NCBI GenBank assembly: GCA_029782355.1
Contig: JAKOUY010000037.1
Coordinates: 1-64,000 of the forward strand
DNA from: Actinomycetes bacterium
GTDB taxonomy: Bacteria > Actinomycetota > Acidimicrobiia > Acidimicrobiales > Ilumatobacteraceae
DNA: 64,000 bases
Direction: 5' to 3'
The translations under genes and the position numbers were made by a program. The number at the start of each line of letters is the position of its first letter. Position 1 is the stretch's first letter. Below, one piece after another: positions 21,645 to 30,450 of the stretch. Under the pieces are notes generated by a model, which was not told the origin of the DNA, did not search any database, and saw only the letters and a list, made by a program, of their open reading frames with translations.

Positions 21645-23051
21645 ATGGCTGACCAGGGCGACCGCGAACACGAACACCTCGGCGGGATGGACGCCATGCT
21701 GTGGGGCGTCGAGGCCGATCCGGTGCTGCGCAGCACGATCTCGGTGGTCGCGCTGCTCGATCGCCTGCCGGACCTCGATCGGGTGACCGAGCGGTTCGAC
21801 CGGCTGAGTCGCATCGCCCCCAACTTCCGCCACCGGTTGGTGCCCTCGCCGATGCGCCTGGACACACCGGCCTGGGTGGTCGATCGCGACTTCGACCTGT
21901 CCTTCCACGTCCGCCGGGCCGGGGTCCCCACGCCGGGCACGCTGCCGGCCATGCTGCAGTACGCCCAGACGTCGGTGATGTCCGGTCTGGACAAGGACCG
22001 GCCGATGTGGCAGGTCACCTTCCTCGACGGCTTGAAGGGCCAGCGCGGCGCTCGTGCCGTGATGTTCCTCAAGCTGCACCACGTGCTGACCGACGGCATC
22101 GGCGGGCTGGCCCTGATGGCCAACCTGCTGGACACCGATCGCGACGGCGACCCGCTCGGCCCGATGCCGCCCGAGCCGGCCGCGTTGAACCAGAGCACGG
22201 CGGCGATGATCGCCGAGGCGTTGCGCCGTCGTCAGCGGCGCAACGCCCGCCTGGCTCGCCAGGCGATGCTGGGGATGGCCAAGGCCATGCCCACGATGGT
22301 CCGTGACCCGCGCCGGCTGGCCGACGAGGTGGTCGGCAACGTCCGGGCCTTCGGGCGGATGATGATGCCCCCCGGCGCAAGCAACTCGACGCTCATCACC
22401 GGCCGGCACGGCTGGAACCGGTTCGGGGTGGTCGAGGCGCCGACCGCGGCGTTGACCGCGGCCGCCAAGCGGCTCGGGGCCACGGTCAACGACGTCTACT
22501 TGGCCGCCGTCGTCGGCGGCGTGTCCGACTACCACCAACGGTTGGGTGCCCCGGTGGAGTCGTTGAAGGTCTGCGTCCCGGTGAGCATCCGCCGCCACAG
22601 CGATGGTCCGGGCGGCAACAAGGTGTCGATGGTCCGCGCCGCCGTCCCGGCCGCCGGCGCATCGGTCGAGCAGCGGATCGCCAGCATCCACGAGACGATC
22701 CGCGCCGCCCGGGACGACCTCAAGTATCCGTTGACCGCGGCGTTCGGCTCGGTGCTCAACGCCTTCGGTCCGATGCTGGCGCCGTTCATCGGGGCGATGT
22801 CGAAGGGGTTCGACCTGGTGATCAGCAACGTGCCGGGTGGGAACGACCCGGCGTACGTCGGTGGCGCCGAGCTGACCAAGCTGTTCGCCTTCGGCCCACC
22901 GAGTGGCACGGCGATCAACGTCACCATGCACACCTACCGGGGCACCGCCTTCCTCGGGGTCAACGCCGATGCCGCCGCCGTCACCGACCTCGATCTGCTG
23001 ATCACCTGCCTGCGCAACGGGTTCGACGAACTGCAGACCGTGGGCCGGTAA
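21645..23051 (+). CDS. Wax ester synthase/diacylglycerol acyltransferase (WS/DGAT)
   Basis: 468 residues, usual length. The acyltransferase box is H-H-V-L-T-D-G at residues 145-151, and the conserved N-D-V-Y-L-A motif near residue 285 and the late I-S-N-V-P-G segment are present. It transfers acyl-CoA to fatty alcohols or diacylglycerol to make storage wax esters or triacylglycerol at the membrane. It follows tetR by 36 nt, and the reductase/dehydrogenase operon next door could supply fatty alcohol. Confidence 0.93.
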   Translation: MADQGDREHEHLGGMDAMLWGVEADPVLRSTISVVALLDRLPDLDRVTERFDRLSRIAPNFRHRLVPSPMRLDTPAWVVDRDFDLSFHVRRAGVPTPGTLPAMLQYAQTSVMSGLDKDRPMWQVTFLDGLKGQRGARAVMFLKLHHVLTDGIGGLALMANLLDTDRDGDPLGPMPPEPAALNQSTAAMIAEALRRRQRRNARLARQAMLGMAKAMPTMVRDPRRLADEVVGNVRAFGRMMMPPGASNSTLITGRHGWNRFGVVEAPTAALTAAAKRLGATVNDVYLAAVVGGVSDYHQRLGAPVESLKVCVPVSIRRHSDGPGGNKVSMVRAAVPAAGASVEQRIASIHETIRAARDDLKYPLTAAFGSVLNAFGPMLAPFIGAMSKGFDLVISNVPGGNDPAYVGGAELTKLFAFGPPSGTAINVTMHTYRGTAFLGVNADAAAVTDLDLLITCLRNGFDELQTVGR

Positions 23052-23143
23052 CCACCACGGCACTCGCCACGCGGACGCGCCCGTCACGGCGCTGAGACTC
23101 GCCGATCGGGAACTCACCGGCAGCCCACGGTCGTCGGAGCGGC

Positions 23144-24871
23144 ATGCGGATCCGACGACTCCTCCCGATCATCACCGGACTGGCGCTGCTGGCGCCGGCC
23201 AGCGGGCCCACCGACGGTGTGCTGGCCGCCGGTACGACCACGCCGACGACCACGCCGACGACCACGACCACCACGACGACGGTGCCGGCCGGCACCGATC
23301 CGTCGGACGAGGCGGACGCGCCGAAGCGGGCGATCGACCTCGATCCCGAGCACTACGTCACCGAGTACCCCGAGCAGCTCGACGCTGACGTCGTCGCGGT
23401 CGCACCGGGCGCCCCGAACGTCGCGCCGGCCACCCCGGTCGTGGCCACGACCAAGCAGGGGACCGCCCAGATCGAGCAGCCGCCTCCCCCCGGGCCCGGC
23501 GAGGACAACGTGTTCGTCGACAGCGGGGACTCCGTCTTCGTGGGCACGGCCACGGACGCCGAGTCGACCTTCGCCCTCGACGTGGACACCGGTTCCTACC
23601 GCGCCGGGCAGGCCCAACTCGACGCCGGGCTGCACCCGGACCCGGCATCGATCCGGGTCGAGGAGTGGATCAACGCCTTCCGCTACGGAGATCCGGCGCC
23701 GACCACCTCGGACGTCGGCGTCACCGTGCAGAGCGGATCGGCACCCCACGCCACCGACGGCACCCGGCTGGTGCGCATCGGCCTGTCGACCCGGCGGCTG
23801 GCCGACGAGCAGCGGCCGCCGGCCAACGTCACCTTCGTCATCGACACCTCCGGGTCGATGGACATCCGCGATCGCCTGGGCCTGGTCAAGGCCTCCCTGG
23901 CGCTGCTGGTCCAGCACCTCGCCGATGGCGACACCCTCTCGATCGTCGAGTACGGGACCGAGGCCCGGCTGCTGCTGGAGCCCACACCCGTCCAGCAGGT
24001 CGACCGGATCGTGTCGGTCATCGACGAGTTGCGCGCCACCGGCGTGACCAACATGGAGGCCGGTCTCCGGCTGGGGTACGCCCAGGCTCGCGCCGCCCTG
24101 CGGCCCGGCGGGCTCAACGTCGTCGTCCTGGCCAGCGACGGGGTCGCCAACCTCGGTGCCACCGACGCCGAGGTGCTGACCGAGGAGATCACCCGGGCCG
24201 AGCACGACGGCATCCACCTGGTCACCGTCGGCTTCGGCATGGGCAACTTCAACGACCACCTGATGGAGCAGCTGGCCGATCGTGGTGACGGCATGTACGC
24301 CTACGTCGACACCTTCGCCGAGGCCCGCCGGCTGTTCGTCAGCGACCTGACGCCCACGCTGACCACCGCGGTCCGCGACGCCAAGGTGCAGGTGCGCTTC
24401 GATCCCGCCGTCGTCGAGTCGTACCGGCTGATCGGGTACGAGAATCGCCGACTCGACGACGCCCAGTTCGACGATCCGAACGTCGATGCCGGCGAGTTGG
24501 GCTACGGCCACCAGGTCAGCGCGCTGTACGAGGTGCGCACCAGGCCGGGCGTGACCGCCACGACCATCGGCGAGCTCGCCGTGCGCTGGCGATCCGTTGG
24601 CGGCGAGCCAGGCGAGCTGCGCCAGCCATTGGATGCCGGTGCCCCCGATCTGCCGGCGCCCGCCCGGCTGGCGGCCACCGTGGCGGCCGTGGCCGAGGTA
24701 CTGCGCCACGACCGGGTCGTCACCGAGCGCCGGGTCACGCTGACCGAGTTGCTGGCCGACGCCGAGGCGCTGCGCGCCGGGAACGTCAACGGTGCCGACG
24801 AGCTGGTCGGCCTGATCCGCCAGGCGATGGTGGCCGGCGACGTCCCGGCGTCGTCAGTGCCGGAGGGCTGA
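23144..24871 (+). CDS. Secreted von Willebrand factor A-domain protein (YfbK-like)
   Basis: 575 residues. A signal peptide (residues 1-28) is followed by a Thr/Pro repeat stretch (about 31-46), an acidic linker, a segment T-F-A-L-D-V-D-T-G-S-Y near residue 141 and a VWA domain from about residue 227 with MIDAS motif D-T-S-G-S (233-237), T301 and a later S-D-G. This order, with a C-terminal extension after the VWA domain, matches the YfbK/DUF3520 family of unknown function. VWA domains bind metal-dependent protein partners, and the export signal places it outside the cytoplasm. It converges with ddl, 5 nt apart. Confidence 0.88.
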   Translation: MRIRRLLPIITGLALLAPASGPTDGVLAAGTTTPTTTPTTTTTTTTVPAGTDPSDEADAPKRAIDLDPEHYVTEYPEQLDADVVAVAPGAPNVAPATPVVATTKQGTAQIEQPPPPGPGEDNVFVDSGDSVFVGTATDAESTFALDVDTGSYRAGQAQLDAGLHPDPASIRVEEWINAFRYGDPAPTTSDVGVTVQSGSAPHATDGTRLVRIGLSTRRLADEQRPPANVTFVIDTSGSMDIRDRLGLVKASLALLVQHLADGDTLSIVEYGTEARLLLEPTPVQQVDRIVSVIDELRATGVTNMEAGLRLGYAQARAALRPGGLNVVVLASDGVANLGATDAEVLTEEITRAEHDGIHLVTVGFGMGNFNDHLMEQLADRGDGMYAYVDTFAEARRLFVSDLTPTLTTAVRDAKVQVRFDPAVVESYRLIGYENRRLDDAQFDDPNVDAGELGYGHQVSALYEVRTRPGVTATTIGELAVRWRSVGGEPGELRQPLDAGAPDLPAPARLAATVAAVAEVLRHDRVVTERRVTLTELLADAEALRAGNVNGADELVGLIRQAMVAGDVPASSVPEG

Positions 24872-24876
24872 ACGGC

Positions 24877-25941
24877 TCAGTGGGCGGTGTTGTGCCGGCG
24901 GCGGGCATGGCGCTCGATGGCCAGGTCGACCAGCTCGTCGATCAGCGCCGAATAGCTCAGGCCCGACTCGATCCACAGCTTGGGGTACATCGAGATCGGG
25001 GTGAAGCCCGGAATGGTGTTGGCCTCGTTGCACAGCCAACCGCGGCCGTGCTCCTCGAAGAAGAAGTCGACCCGGGCCATGCCCTCGCAGCGCAGGGCCC
25101 GATAGACCTCGATGGCCAGCCGGCGGACCTCGGCCGCCTGGACCTCGGTCAGCGGCGCCGGAACCAAGGTCTGCGAGGCGCCGTCGACGTACTTGTCGGC
25201 GTAGTCGTAGAACTCGGCGGCGGGAACGATCTCGCCCGGCACGCTGGCCCGCGGGTCGAGGTTGCCGAGGACGGCCACCTCGATCTCCCGGCCGGTCACC
25301 GCCTCCTCGACGACGATCCACTCGTCGTAGGCCCGTGCCGTGGCCAGGGCGGTGTTCACGCCGTCGGCGCTCTTGGCCTTGCTGACCCCGACGGAGGACC
25401 CCATGTTGGCCGGCTTGACGAACAGGGGCAGGCCGAGCTCGTCGATCAGCTCTGCTGCGGTGGACTCGGTGATCTGCGACTCGTGCAGGGCGCGGAACCG
25501 GGCCTGGGGGATGCCGGTGACGGCCAGCACCTGCTTGGCCATGGCCTTGTCCATCGCCAGTGCCGAACCCAGGACCCCGCTGCCCACGTAGGGGACCCCG
25601 GCCAGCTCGAGCATGCCCTGGACCGTGCCGTCCTCGCCCATCGGACCGTGGAGCAGCGGGACCACCACCGTGGTGGCCCCGGCGTCGGCGGTGATCGCCG
25701 CGGTCGGGCTGATCGCCGTGCCTCGTGGGTCGAGTGGCGCCACCGTCCCACCGGCAGGGAGCGCGGCTGGCGGGCCGGCCGCCAGCGCCCAGCGACCGTC
25801 ACGGCCGATGCCCACCGGGGTGATCCGGTAGCGATCCGGGTCGGCGGCACGCATCACGTGGGCGGCGGTGACACAGCTGACGTCGTGCTCGGCGGACTGG
25901 CCACCGAACAGGACGACGAGATGGATCGGCGAGTCAGTCAT
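24877..25941 (-). CDS. ddl: D-alanine--D-alanine ligase
   Basis: 354 residues. V-L-F-G-G-Q-S-A-E-H-D-V-S opens the protein, followed by H-G-P-M-G-E-D-G and, in the ATP-grasp fold, V-K-P-A-N-M-G-S-S-V-G, with R-V-D-F-F and N-E-A-N-T-I-P-G-F near the end. It makes the D-Ala-D-Ala dipeptide for cell-wall precursors. The frame is open to 26049, but ATG 25941 begins the conserved strand and the upstream part would overlap the divergent murF. Only 28 nt separate the two starts. Confidence 0.96.
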   Translation of the reverse strand: MTDSPIHLVVLFGGQSAEHDVSCVTAAHVMRAADPDRYRITPVGIGRDGRWALAAGPPAALPAGGTVAPLDPRGTAISPTAAITADAGATTVVVPLLHGPMGEDGTVQGMLELAGVPYVGSGVLGSALAMDKAMAKQVLAVTGIPQARFRALHESQITESTAAELIDELGLPLFVKPANMGSSVGVSKAKSADGVNTALATARAYDEWIVVEEAVTGREIEVAVLGNLDPRASVPGEIVPAAEFYDYADKYVDGASQTLVPAPLTEVQAAEVRRLAIEVYRALRCEGMARVDFFFEEHGRGWLCNEANTIPGFTPISMYPKLWIESGLSYSALIDELVDLAIERHARRRHNTAH

Positions 25942-25969
25942 TCGGGCCTCGACGGTACCGTGTGGCTCG

Positions 25970-27283
25970 ATGCGATTCGGGGCACAGGACGTGGCGCGCG
26001 CCACCCGCGGCGTGCTGCACGGACCGAACGTGACCTTCGTGGGAGCCACCTTCGACAGCCGGGAGGTGCGTCCCGGTCAGCTGTTCGTCCCCCTGGTCGT
26101 CGACCGTGACGGCCACGACTACATCGACGCCGCGCTGGCCGCCGGCGCCGCCGGGTATCTGACCTCCCGCCCGGCCGGGGCCGGCACGGCGATCATCGTC
26201 GAGGACACCCTGCAGGCACTGATGGACCTGGCGGCCGACCGCCGGCGGGTCAGTCGAGCCACCGTCGTGGGCATCACCGGGTCGGTGGGCAAGACGACGA
26301 CCAAGGACTTCGCCCGGGCGGCAGTGGGTGCCAGCCGGCGGGTGGCGGCGAACGTCAAGAGCTACAACAACGACTTCGGCCTGCCCACCACCGTGCTCAA
26401 CGCACCCGACGACACCGAGGTCCTGATCACCGAGATGGGCATGCGCGGCCGGGGTGAGATCGCCCGCCTGTGCCGGGTCGCCGCTCCCACCGTCGGGGTG
26501 ATCACCCGGGTCGCCGAAGCCCACAGCGACCGGCTGGGCGGGATCGACGGCGTGGCCCGAGCCAAGGCGGAGTTGGTCGAGGCCCTCCCGCCCACCGGAA
26601 CGGCCATCCTCAACGCCGACGACCCCCGGGTGGCCGCCATGGCCGGTGTCGCCCCATGCGCGGTGGTGACCTACGGCTCGACCGGTGCCGACGTTGCCGT
26701 CGGTCGCCTGCGCCTCGACGCCCGGGCCAGGGCGTCGTTCGTGGCCGCCACACCGTGGGGCACCGTCGAGGTCACCCTGGCCGTGCCTGGTGCGCACATG
26801 GTGGCCAACGCTGCGGCTGCGCTCAGCCTGGCGGGTGTGCTCGGCGCCGACCTCGGCGCCGCCGCGGCCGCGCTGGGCGAGGTCACCGCCGGTGGACAAC
26901 GGATGGTGTCGCGCCCGACGTCGCAGGGCGGCACGGTGCTCGACGACAGCTACAACGCCAACCCGACCTCGATGCGCGCCGCCCTGGACACCCTGGCGGC
27001 GCTCCCCGCCCGTCGGCGAGTTGCCGTGCTCGGGGTCATGGCCGAGATCGCCGACACCGCCGCCGAACACCGGGCCATCGCCGCCTACGCCGCGGCTCGG
27101 GGGATCGACGTCGTCGCCATCGGCACCGATCTGTACGGCGTGCCCCCCTGCGCCGGGGTGGACGATGCCGTGCAGGCGGTGGGCTCAGTCGCCGGCGGCG
27201 ATGCCGTGCTGGTCAAAGCCAGCCGTGTCGCCGGGCTGGAGCGGGTGGCCGACGCCCTCGTCGGCGGCGACGCTCTCGCCTAG
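25970..27283 (+). CDS. murF: UDP-N-acetylmuramoyl-tripeptide--D-alanyl-D-alanine ligase
   Basis: 437 residues. The N-terminal Mur domain has F-D-S-R-E-V-R-P-G-Q-L-F; the ATP loop is G-I-T-G-S-V-G-K-T-T-T-K, and the C-terminal domain has D-D-S-Y-N-A-N-P-T-S-M. MurF attaches the dipeptide made by Ddl to UDP-MurNAc-tripeptide. ATG 25970 starts at the conserved domain; the frame is open upstream into ddl. Its 3' end overlaps the convergent MFS gene by 99 nt. ddl and murF share a 28-bp divergent intergenic region, so their promoters must overlap or lie within the genes. Confidence 0.96.
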   Translation: MRFGAQDVARATRGVLHGPNVTFVGATFDSREVRPGQLFVPLVVDRDGHDYIDAALAAGAAGYLTSRPAGAGTAIIVEDTLQALMDLAADRRRVSRATVVGITGSVGKTTTKDFARAAVGASRRVAANVKSYNNDFGLPTTVLNAPDDTEVLITEMGMRGRGEIARLCRVAAPTVGVITRVAEAHSDRLGGIDGVARAKAELVEALPPTGTAILNADDPRVAAMAGVAPCAVVTYGSTGADVAVGRLRLDARARASFVAATPWGTVEVTLAVPGAHMVANAAAALSLAGVLGADLGAAAAALGEVTAGGQRMVSRPTSQGGTVLDDSYNANPTSMRAALDTLAALPARRRVAVLGVMAEIADTAAEHRAIAAYAAARGIDVVAIGTDLYGVPPCAGVDDAVQAVGSVAGGDAVLVKASRVAGLERVADALVGGDALA

Positions 27284-28675
27284 CTCGGCGTCCTCGTCGG
27301 CCAGGACCCGCAGGTGCCGGTGGGGGACGTCGCACCACCAGCTCAGCCCCAGCGCCACGGCGACACCGAGGAACATCACCGGCCGGGCCCCGACCGCGTC
27401 GATCACCGGCCCGATAACCAGGTTGCCGACGGCCACGGTGCCGCCGAAGGCCATGAACCACAGCGCCATGATCCGCGGTCGCTCGAAGCTGCGCACGTTC
27501 TGCTGGATGACGGTCAGCTTGGCGGTGGCCATGGCGAAGTAGAACCAGCCGAGGACGAAGGCCACCGGGAACGCCGGGGTGACCGAGCGCAGGGCGGTGA
27601 ACACGGCCAGCGAGGCGGCGAACCCGATCAGCAGCGGGCGGATCAGCCGGGCCTTGTCCGTCTGGGCCAGGACCGTGCCGAGGGTGAGTGCCCCGACCAG
27701 AGCGCCGAGACCCCACGTGGCGTACAGCCACTTGTAGGTCGCGGTGCGCGAGTCGAGCCCCAGGTTGAGTCGGGTGATCGGGGCGAACAGTCCGACCCAG
27801 CACAGGCTGAAGAACGAGAACAGGGCCATGCCGGCGATCAGCCGGCCGAGGACCGAGCGATGCGCGGCGAGGCGCACGCCGTGCAGCACGTTGGCCCACC
27901 CCCGAGCATCGGTGGCCTGCTCGCGCGCCGGGAAGCGGACGGCGACGATGGCGGCGATGACGAACAGGTACGACGCCGCGTTGACCAGCAGGATCTGGCT
28001 GGTGGTCACGCCGCGAGCCATCAGCACCGCGGCGATCACCGGGCCGAGGACGCGGGAGCCGTTGATCCCCACCGAGTTGAGGCTGACCACGCCGCCGATG
28101 TCACGCGGATCGACCATGTTCGGCAGGACCGCCTGCATCGCCGGGTTGTTCAGGGCGTTGCCGACGCCGCTGATCAGCTGGGCGGCGAGGATCCAGCCGA
28201 GGTCGGTGTGGCGCGACACCATCACGGCGAGCACCACCGCCATGCCCAGCTGCAGCGCCTGCATCGTGGCCAGCCAGGCCTTGGGCGGGAAGCGGTCGGC
28301 CAACACCCCGCCCGGCACCGAGAGCAGCAACACCGGCCCCAGCAGGGCGAAGGTGAACAGCCCGACCCACAGTCCCGACTTGGTCCGCTGATCGATGTAC
28401 GCCGGCAGCACCACGGTCTGCATCCACGTCCCGACGTTGCTGATCATCATCCCGCTCCACAGCAGGCGGAACCGGCGGTTGCGCAGCACGGCGGCGATGG
28501 TGCCGTGGCGTGGTTCGGCACCGACGGCTGGGCTCGTGCCGGACGCTGAGCTGGCCGCGGATGCGGCACTGGCGGCGGACGCTGTGCTGGCCGCGGATGC
28601 GGCACTGGCGGCGGACGCTGAGCTGGCGGCGGACATAGGCGCGCCGACGAGCCTACGAGCGGCCTCGCCGCTCAC
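27185..28675 (-). CDS. MFS transporter (enterobactin exporter EntS-like subgroup)
   Basis: 496 residues. After an unusual 45-residue Ala/Ser tail, the MFS core starts at about residue 60 (F-R-L-L-W-S-G-M-M-I-S) and continues to W-W-C-D-V-P-H. The family includes DUF894/EntS-like exporters; the substrate is unknown. The last 30 or so residues come from antisense murF sequence and look like an extension after loss of an earlier stop. Two starts are possible: GTG 28675, only 5 nt after the hairpin, or ATG 28636; neither has a clear Shine-Dalgarno sequence. Confidence 0.85.
   Translation of the reverse strand: MSGEAARRLVGAPMSAASSASAASAASAASTASAASAASAASSASGTSPAVGAEPRHGTIAAVLRNRRFRLLWSGMMISNVGTWMQTVVLPAYIDQRTKSGLWVGLFTFALLGPVLLLSVPGGVLADRFPPKAWLATMQALQLGMAVVLAVMVSRHTDLGWILAAQLISGVGNALNNPAMQAVLPNMVDPRDIGGVVSLNSVGINGSRVLGPVIAAVLMARGVTTSQILLVNAASYLFVIAAIVAVRFPAREQATDARGWANVLHGVRLAAHRSVLGRLIAGMALFSFFSLCWVGLFAPITRLNLGLDSRTATYKWLYATWGLGALVGALTLGTVLAQTDKARLIRPLLIGFAASLAVFTALRSVTPAFPVAFVLGWFYFAMATAKLTVIQQNVRSFERPRIMALWFMAFGGTVAVGNLVIGPVIDAVGARPVMFLGVAVALGLSWWCDVPHRHLRVLADEDAELGESVAADEGVGHPLQPGDTAGFDQHGIAAGD
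28542..28634. repeat. 36-bp tandem repeat in the MFS N-terminus
   Basis: About 2.6 copies of a 36-nt unit begin at 28542, 28578 and 28614. Each encodes 12 residues of alternating Ala and Ser (S-A-A-S-x-A-S-A-A-S-A-A). Copies 1 and 2 differ by a single visible base. The frame is maintained, giving a flexible low-complexity cytoplasmic tail. Confidence 0.85.
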
Positions 28676-28680
28676 CCCGA

Positions 28681-28733
28681 CCGAACTGGTCAGCGTTTCC
28701 GGTCACCCAGGCCGGAAACGCTGACCAGTTCGG
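28681..28733. terminator. 22-bp perfect inverted repeat, 9-nt loop, between ald and the MFS gene
   Basis: The left arm (28681-28702) and right arm (28712-28733) are exact reverse complements, with core GGTCAGCGTTTCC and loop TCACCCAGG. It lies 10 nt after the ald stop on the minus strand and 5 nt before the possible MFS start. There is no T-tract. It could terminate ald transcription, or be a dispersed palindromic element; such length and perfection is unusual for an actinobacterial terminator. Confidence 0.7.
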
Positions 28734-28743
28734 AACCAACCGA

Positions 28744-29874
28744 TCAGGCCAGGGCGACGAGCGGGTCGACGGCCGGGTGTCGCAGGAAGTCCGCCACGGG
28801 CCCGTTGGTCACCTGACCGGCGACGGTGTTGACCCCGTGGGCCAGGGACGGGTCACGGCGGCAGGCGCCACCGGCCCCGTGGACGGCGACCTCGGCGATG
28901 TACGGCAGGGTGGCGTTGGTCAGGGCATAGGTCGAGGTGTGCGGGACCGCGCCCGGCATGTTGCCCACCGCGTAGTGGACCACGCCGTGCATCTCGTAGA
29001 CCGGCTCGTTGTGGGTCGTCTCGTGGATCGTCTCGATGCATCCGCCTTGGTCGATGGCCACGTCGACGATCACCGAGCCAGGCTTCATGGTCGCCACCAT
29101 GTCCTCGGTCACCACCACCGGGGCTCGCCCGCCGGCCACCAGCACCGCGCCGATGACCAGGTCGGCGTCGGCAATGTTGCGCTCGAGGGCACCCCGGTTG
29201 GAGGCCAGGGTCATGATCCGGCCCTTGTTGATCTGGTCGACCCAGCGCAACCGGTCGAGGTTCTTGTCGAACAGGACGACCTCGGCCTCCATGCCGGCGG
29301 CGATCCACGCCGCGTTCCAGCCGACGTTGCCAGCCCCGAGGACCACGACCTTGGCCGGTTGCACGCCCGGCGCCCCGCCCATCAGCACCCCCCGCCCGCC
29401 GTTGTGCCGCTCCAGGTAGTGGGCTCCCATCTGCGGGGCCAAGCGCCCGGCCACCTCGCTCATCGGCGCCAGCAGCGGGAGGGCGCCGGTGGCCGTCTGG
29501 ACGGTCTCGTACGCCAGCGCCGTGCAGTGCGAGTCCAGCAGCGCGGCGGCGACCCCCGGGTAGGCCGCCAGGTGCAGGTAGGTGAACAGCGTCAGGTCGG
29601 CACGGAGGTAGGCGAACTCGTGCTCCTGGGGTTCCTTGACCTTGACGACCATCTGCTGGGACCAGGCATCGGCTGCGGTGGGGACGATGTCGGCTCCCGC
29701 AGCCCGGTAGTCGGCGTCGGTGAAGCTGGCGCCGGCGCCCGCTCCCGTCTCGACGAACACGTCGACGCCGGCGCGCTCCAGCTCGCGGACGCCATCGGGA
29801 GTCATCGCCACCCGGTGCTCGGCGGTCTTGATCTCCTTGGGAACTCCGACGGTGCGGATGACGGGTGCGCTCAT
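28744..29874 (-). CDS. ald: Alanine dehydrogenase
   Basis: 376 residues. V-G-V-P-K-E-I-K opens the protein; the catalytic lysine and histidine are in V-K-V-K-E-P and Y-L-H-L-A-A, and the NAD loop is V-V-L-G-A-G-N-V-G. It interconverts L-alanine with pyruvate and ammonia using NAD. It is divergent from an Lrp-family gene with 62 nt between them, the same arrangement as ald/aldR in Mycobacterium. Alanine supply also connects with the nearby ddl/murF pair. Confidence 0.96.
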   Translation of the reverse strand: MSAPVIRTVGVPKEIKTAEHRVAMTPDGVRELERAGVDVFVETGAGAGASFTDADYRAAGADIVPTAADAWSQQMVVKVKEPQEHEFAYLRADLTLFTYLHLAAYPGVAAALLDSHCTALAYETVQTATGALPLLAPMSEVAGRLAPQMGAHYLERHNGGRGVLMGGAPGVQPAKVVVLGAGNVGWNAAWIAAGMEAEVVLFDKNLDRLRWVDQINKGRIMTLASNRGALERNIADADLVIGAVLVAGGRAPVVVTEDMVATMKPGSVIVDVAIDQGGCIETIHETTHNEPVYEMHGVVHYAVGNMPGAVPHTSTYALTNATLPYIAEVAVHGAGGACRRDPSLAHGVNTVAGQVTNGPVADFLRHPAVDPLVALA

Positions 29875-29936
29875 ACCGGCATGATGTGCCTTCGGTCACC
29901 GTCGTTCAATGGCGTCACGTGCGGCAAGATGGGCAC

Positions 29937-30383
29937 ATGCCCGATGAATCGCCGGCTGTCGACCGAATCGACCGACGAATCATCGACACGCTCGCCACCC
30001 TCGGGCGGATCAGCTGGAAGGATCTCGCCGATCGCGTGCACCTGGCCCCGAGCTCGGTGGCCGAGCGGGTCCGGCGGCTGGAGAGCGCCGGGGTCATCCG
30101 CGGCTACCGGGCCGAGGTCGACGCCGCCCGACTCGGGCGCGACCTGCGCGCCGTCGTCGATGTCGCGCTGCCGCCCGGGGTGGATCCGGCGACCTTCGAG
30201 GGTCTGCTGGCCGGGCGGGACGAGGTGGCCCTGGCGATGTACGTGACCGGCCCGGCCGACTACTCGATCATCGTCGACTGTGCCGGGGCCGCCGGCCTGG
30301 ACGACTTCATCCGCTGGCTGAAGGGCACCGCCGCCGTGGCCCGCACCGAGACCAAGCTGGTGCTGCGGCCGGTCGTCGGCTGA
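29937..30383 (+). CDS. Lrp/AsnC-family regulator, AldR-like
   Basis: 148 residues. The winged HTH ([11 protein letters not shown] and [10 protein letters not shown]) is followed by a RAM/AsnC ligand domain. ATG 29937 is chosen because D-R-I-D-R-R-I-I-D is the canonical start of the fold; the frame reaches back into ald. Divergence from ald suggests alanine-responsive control of ald, as known for AldR. The intergenic region has no single clear palindrome. The last codons lie in a 27-nt spaced duplication. Confidence 0.9.
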   Translation: MPDESPAVDRIDRRIIDTLATLGRISWKDLADRVHLAPSSVAERVRRLESAGVIRGYRAEVDAARLGRDLRAVVDVALPPGVDPATFEGLLAGRDEVALAMYVTGPADYSIIVDCAGAAGLDDFIRWLKGTAAVARTETKLVLRPVVG

Positions 30384-30413
30384 GCCGACGACCGTGATGC
30401 GTCGGCTGAGCCG
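30374..30413. repeat. Duplicated CGTCGGCTGAGCCG around the aldR-like stop
   Basis: CGTCGGCTGAGCCG at 30374-30387 contains the stop codon (30381-30383); a copy begins 26-27 nt later (30400-30413). Each copy is a small hairpin (CGGC-TGA-GCCG), and GACGACCG (30386-30393) could pair with CGGTCGTC (30417-30424) to enclose the second one. This may work as a terminator before the downstream gene. Confidence 0.6.
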
Positions 30414-30450
30414 TCGGCGGTCGTCCGGTCGGGTGAGTAACGTCGGTTCC

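Noticed and set aside
23232-23290. ACC/ACG-rich tract in the VWA gene as a possible mobile repeat.
   Set aside because: It is a simple Thr/Pro codon run typical of exported linkers, not a palindromic element.
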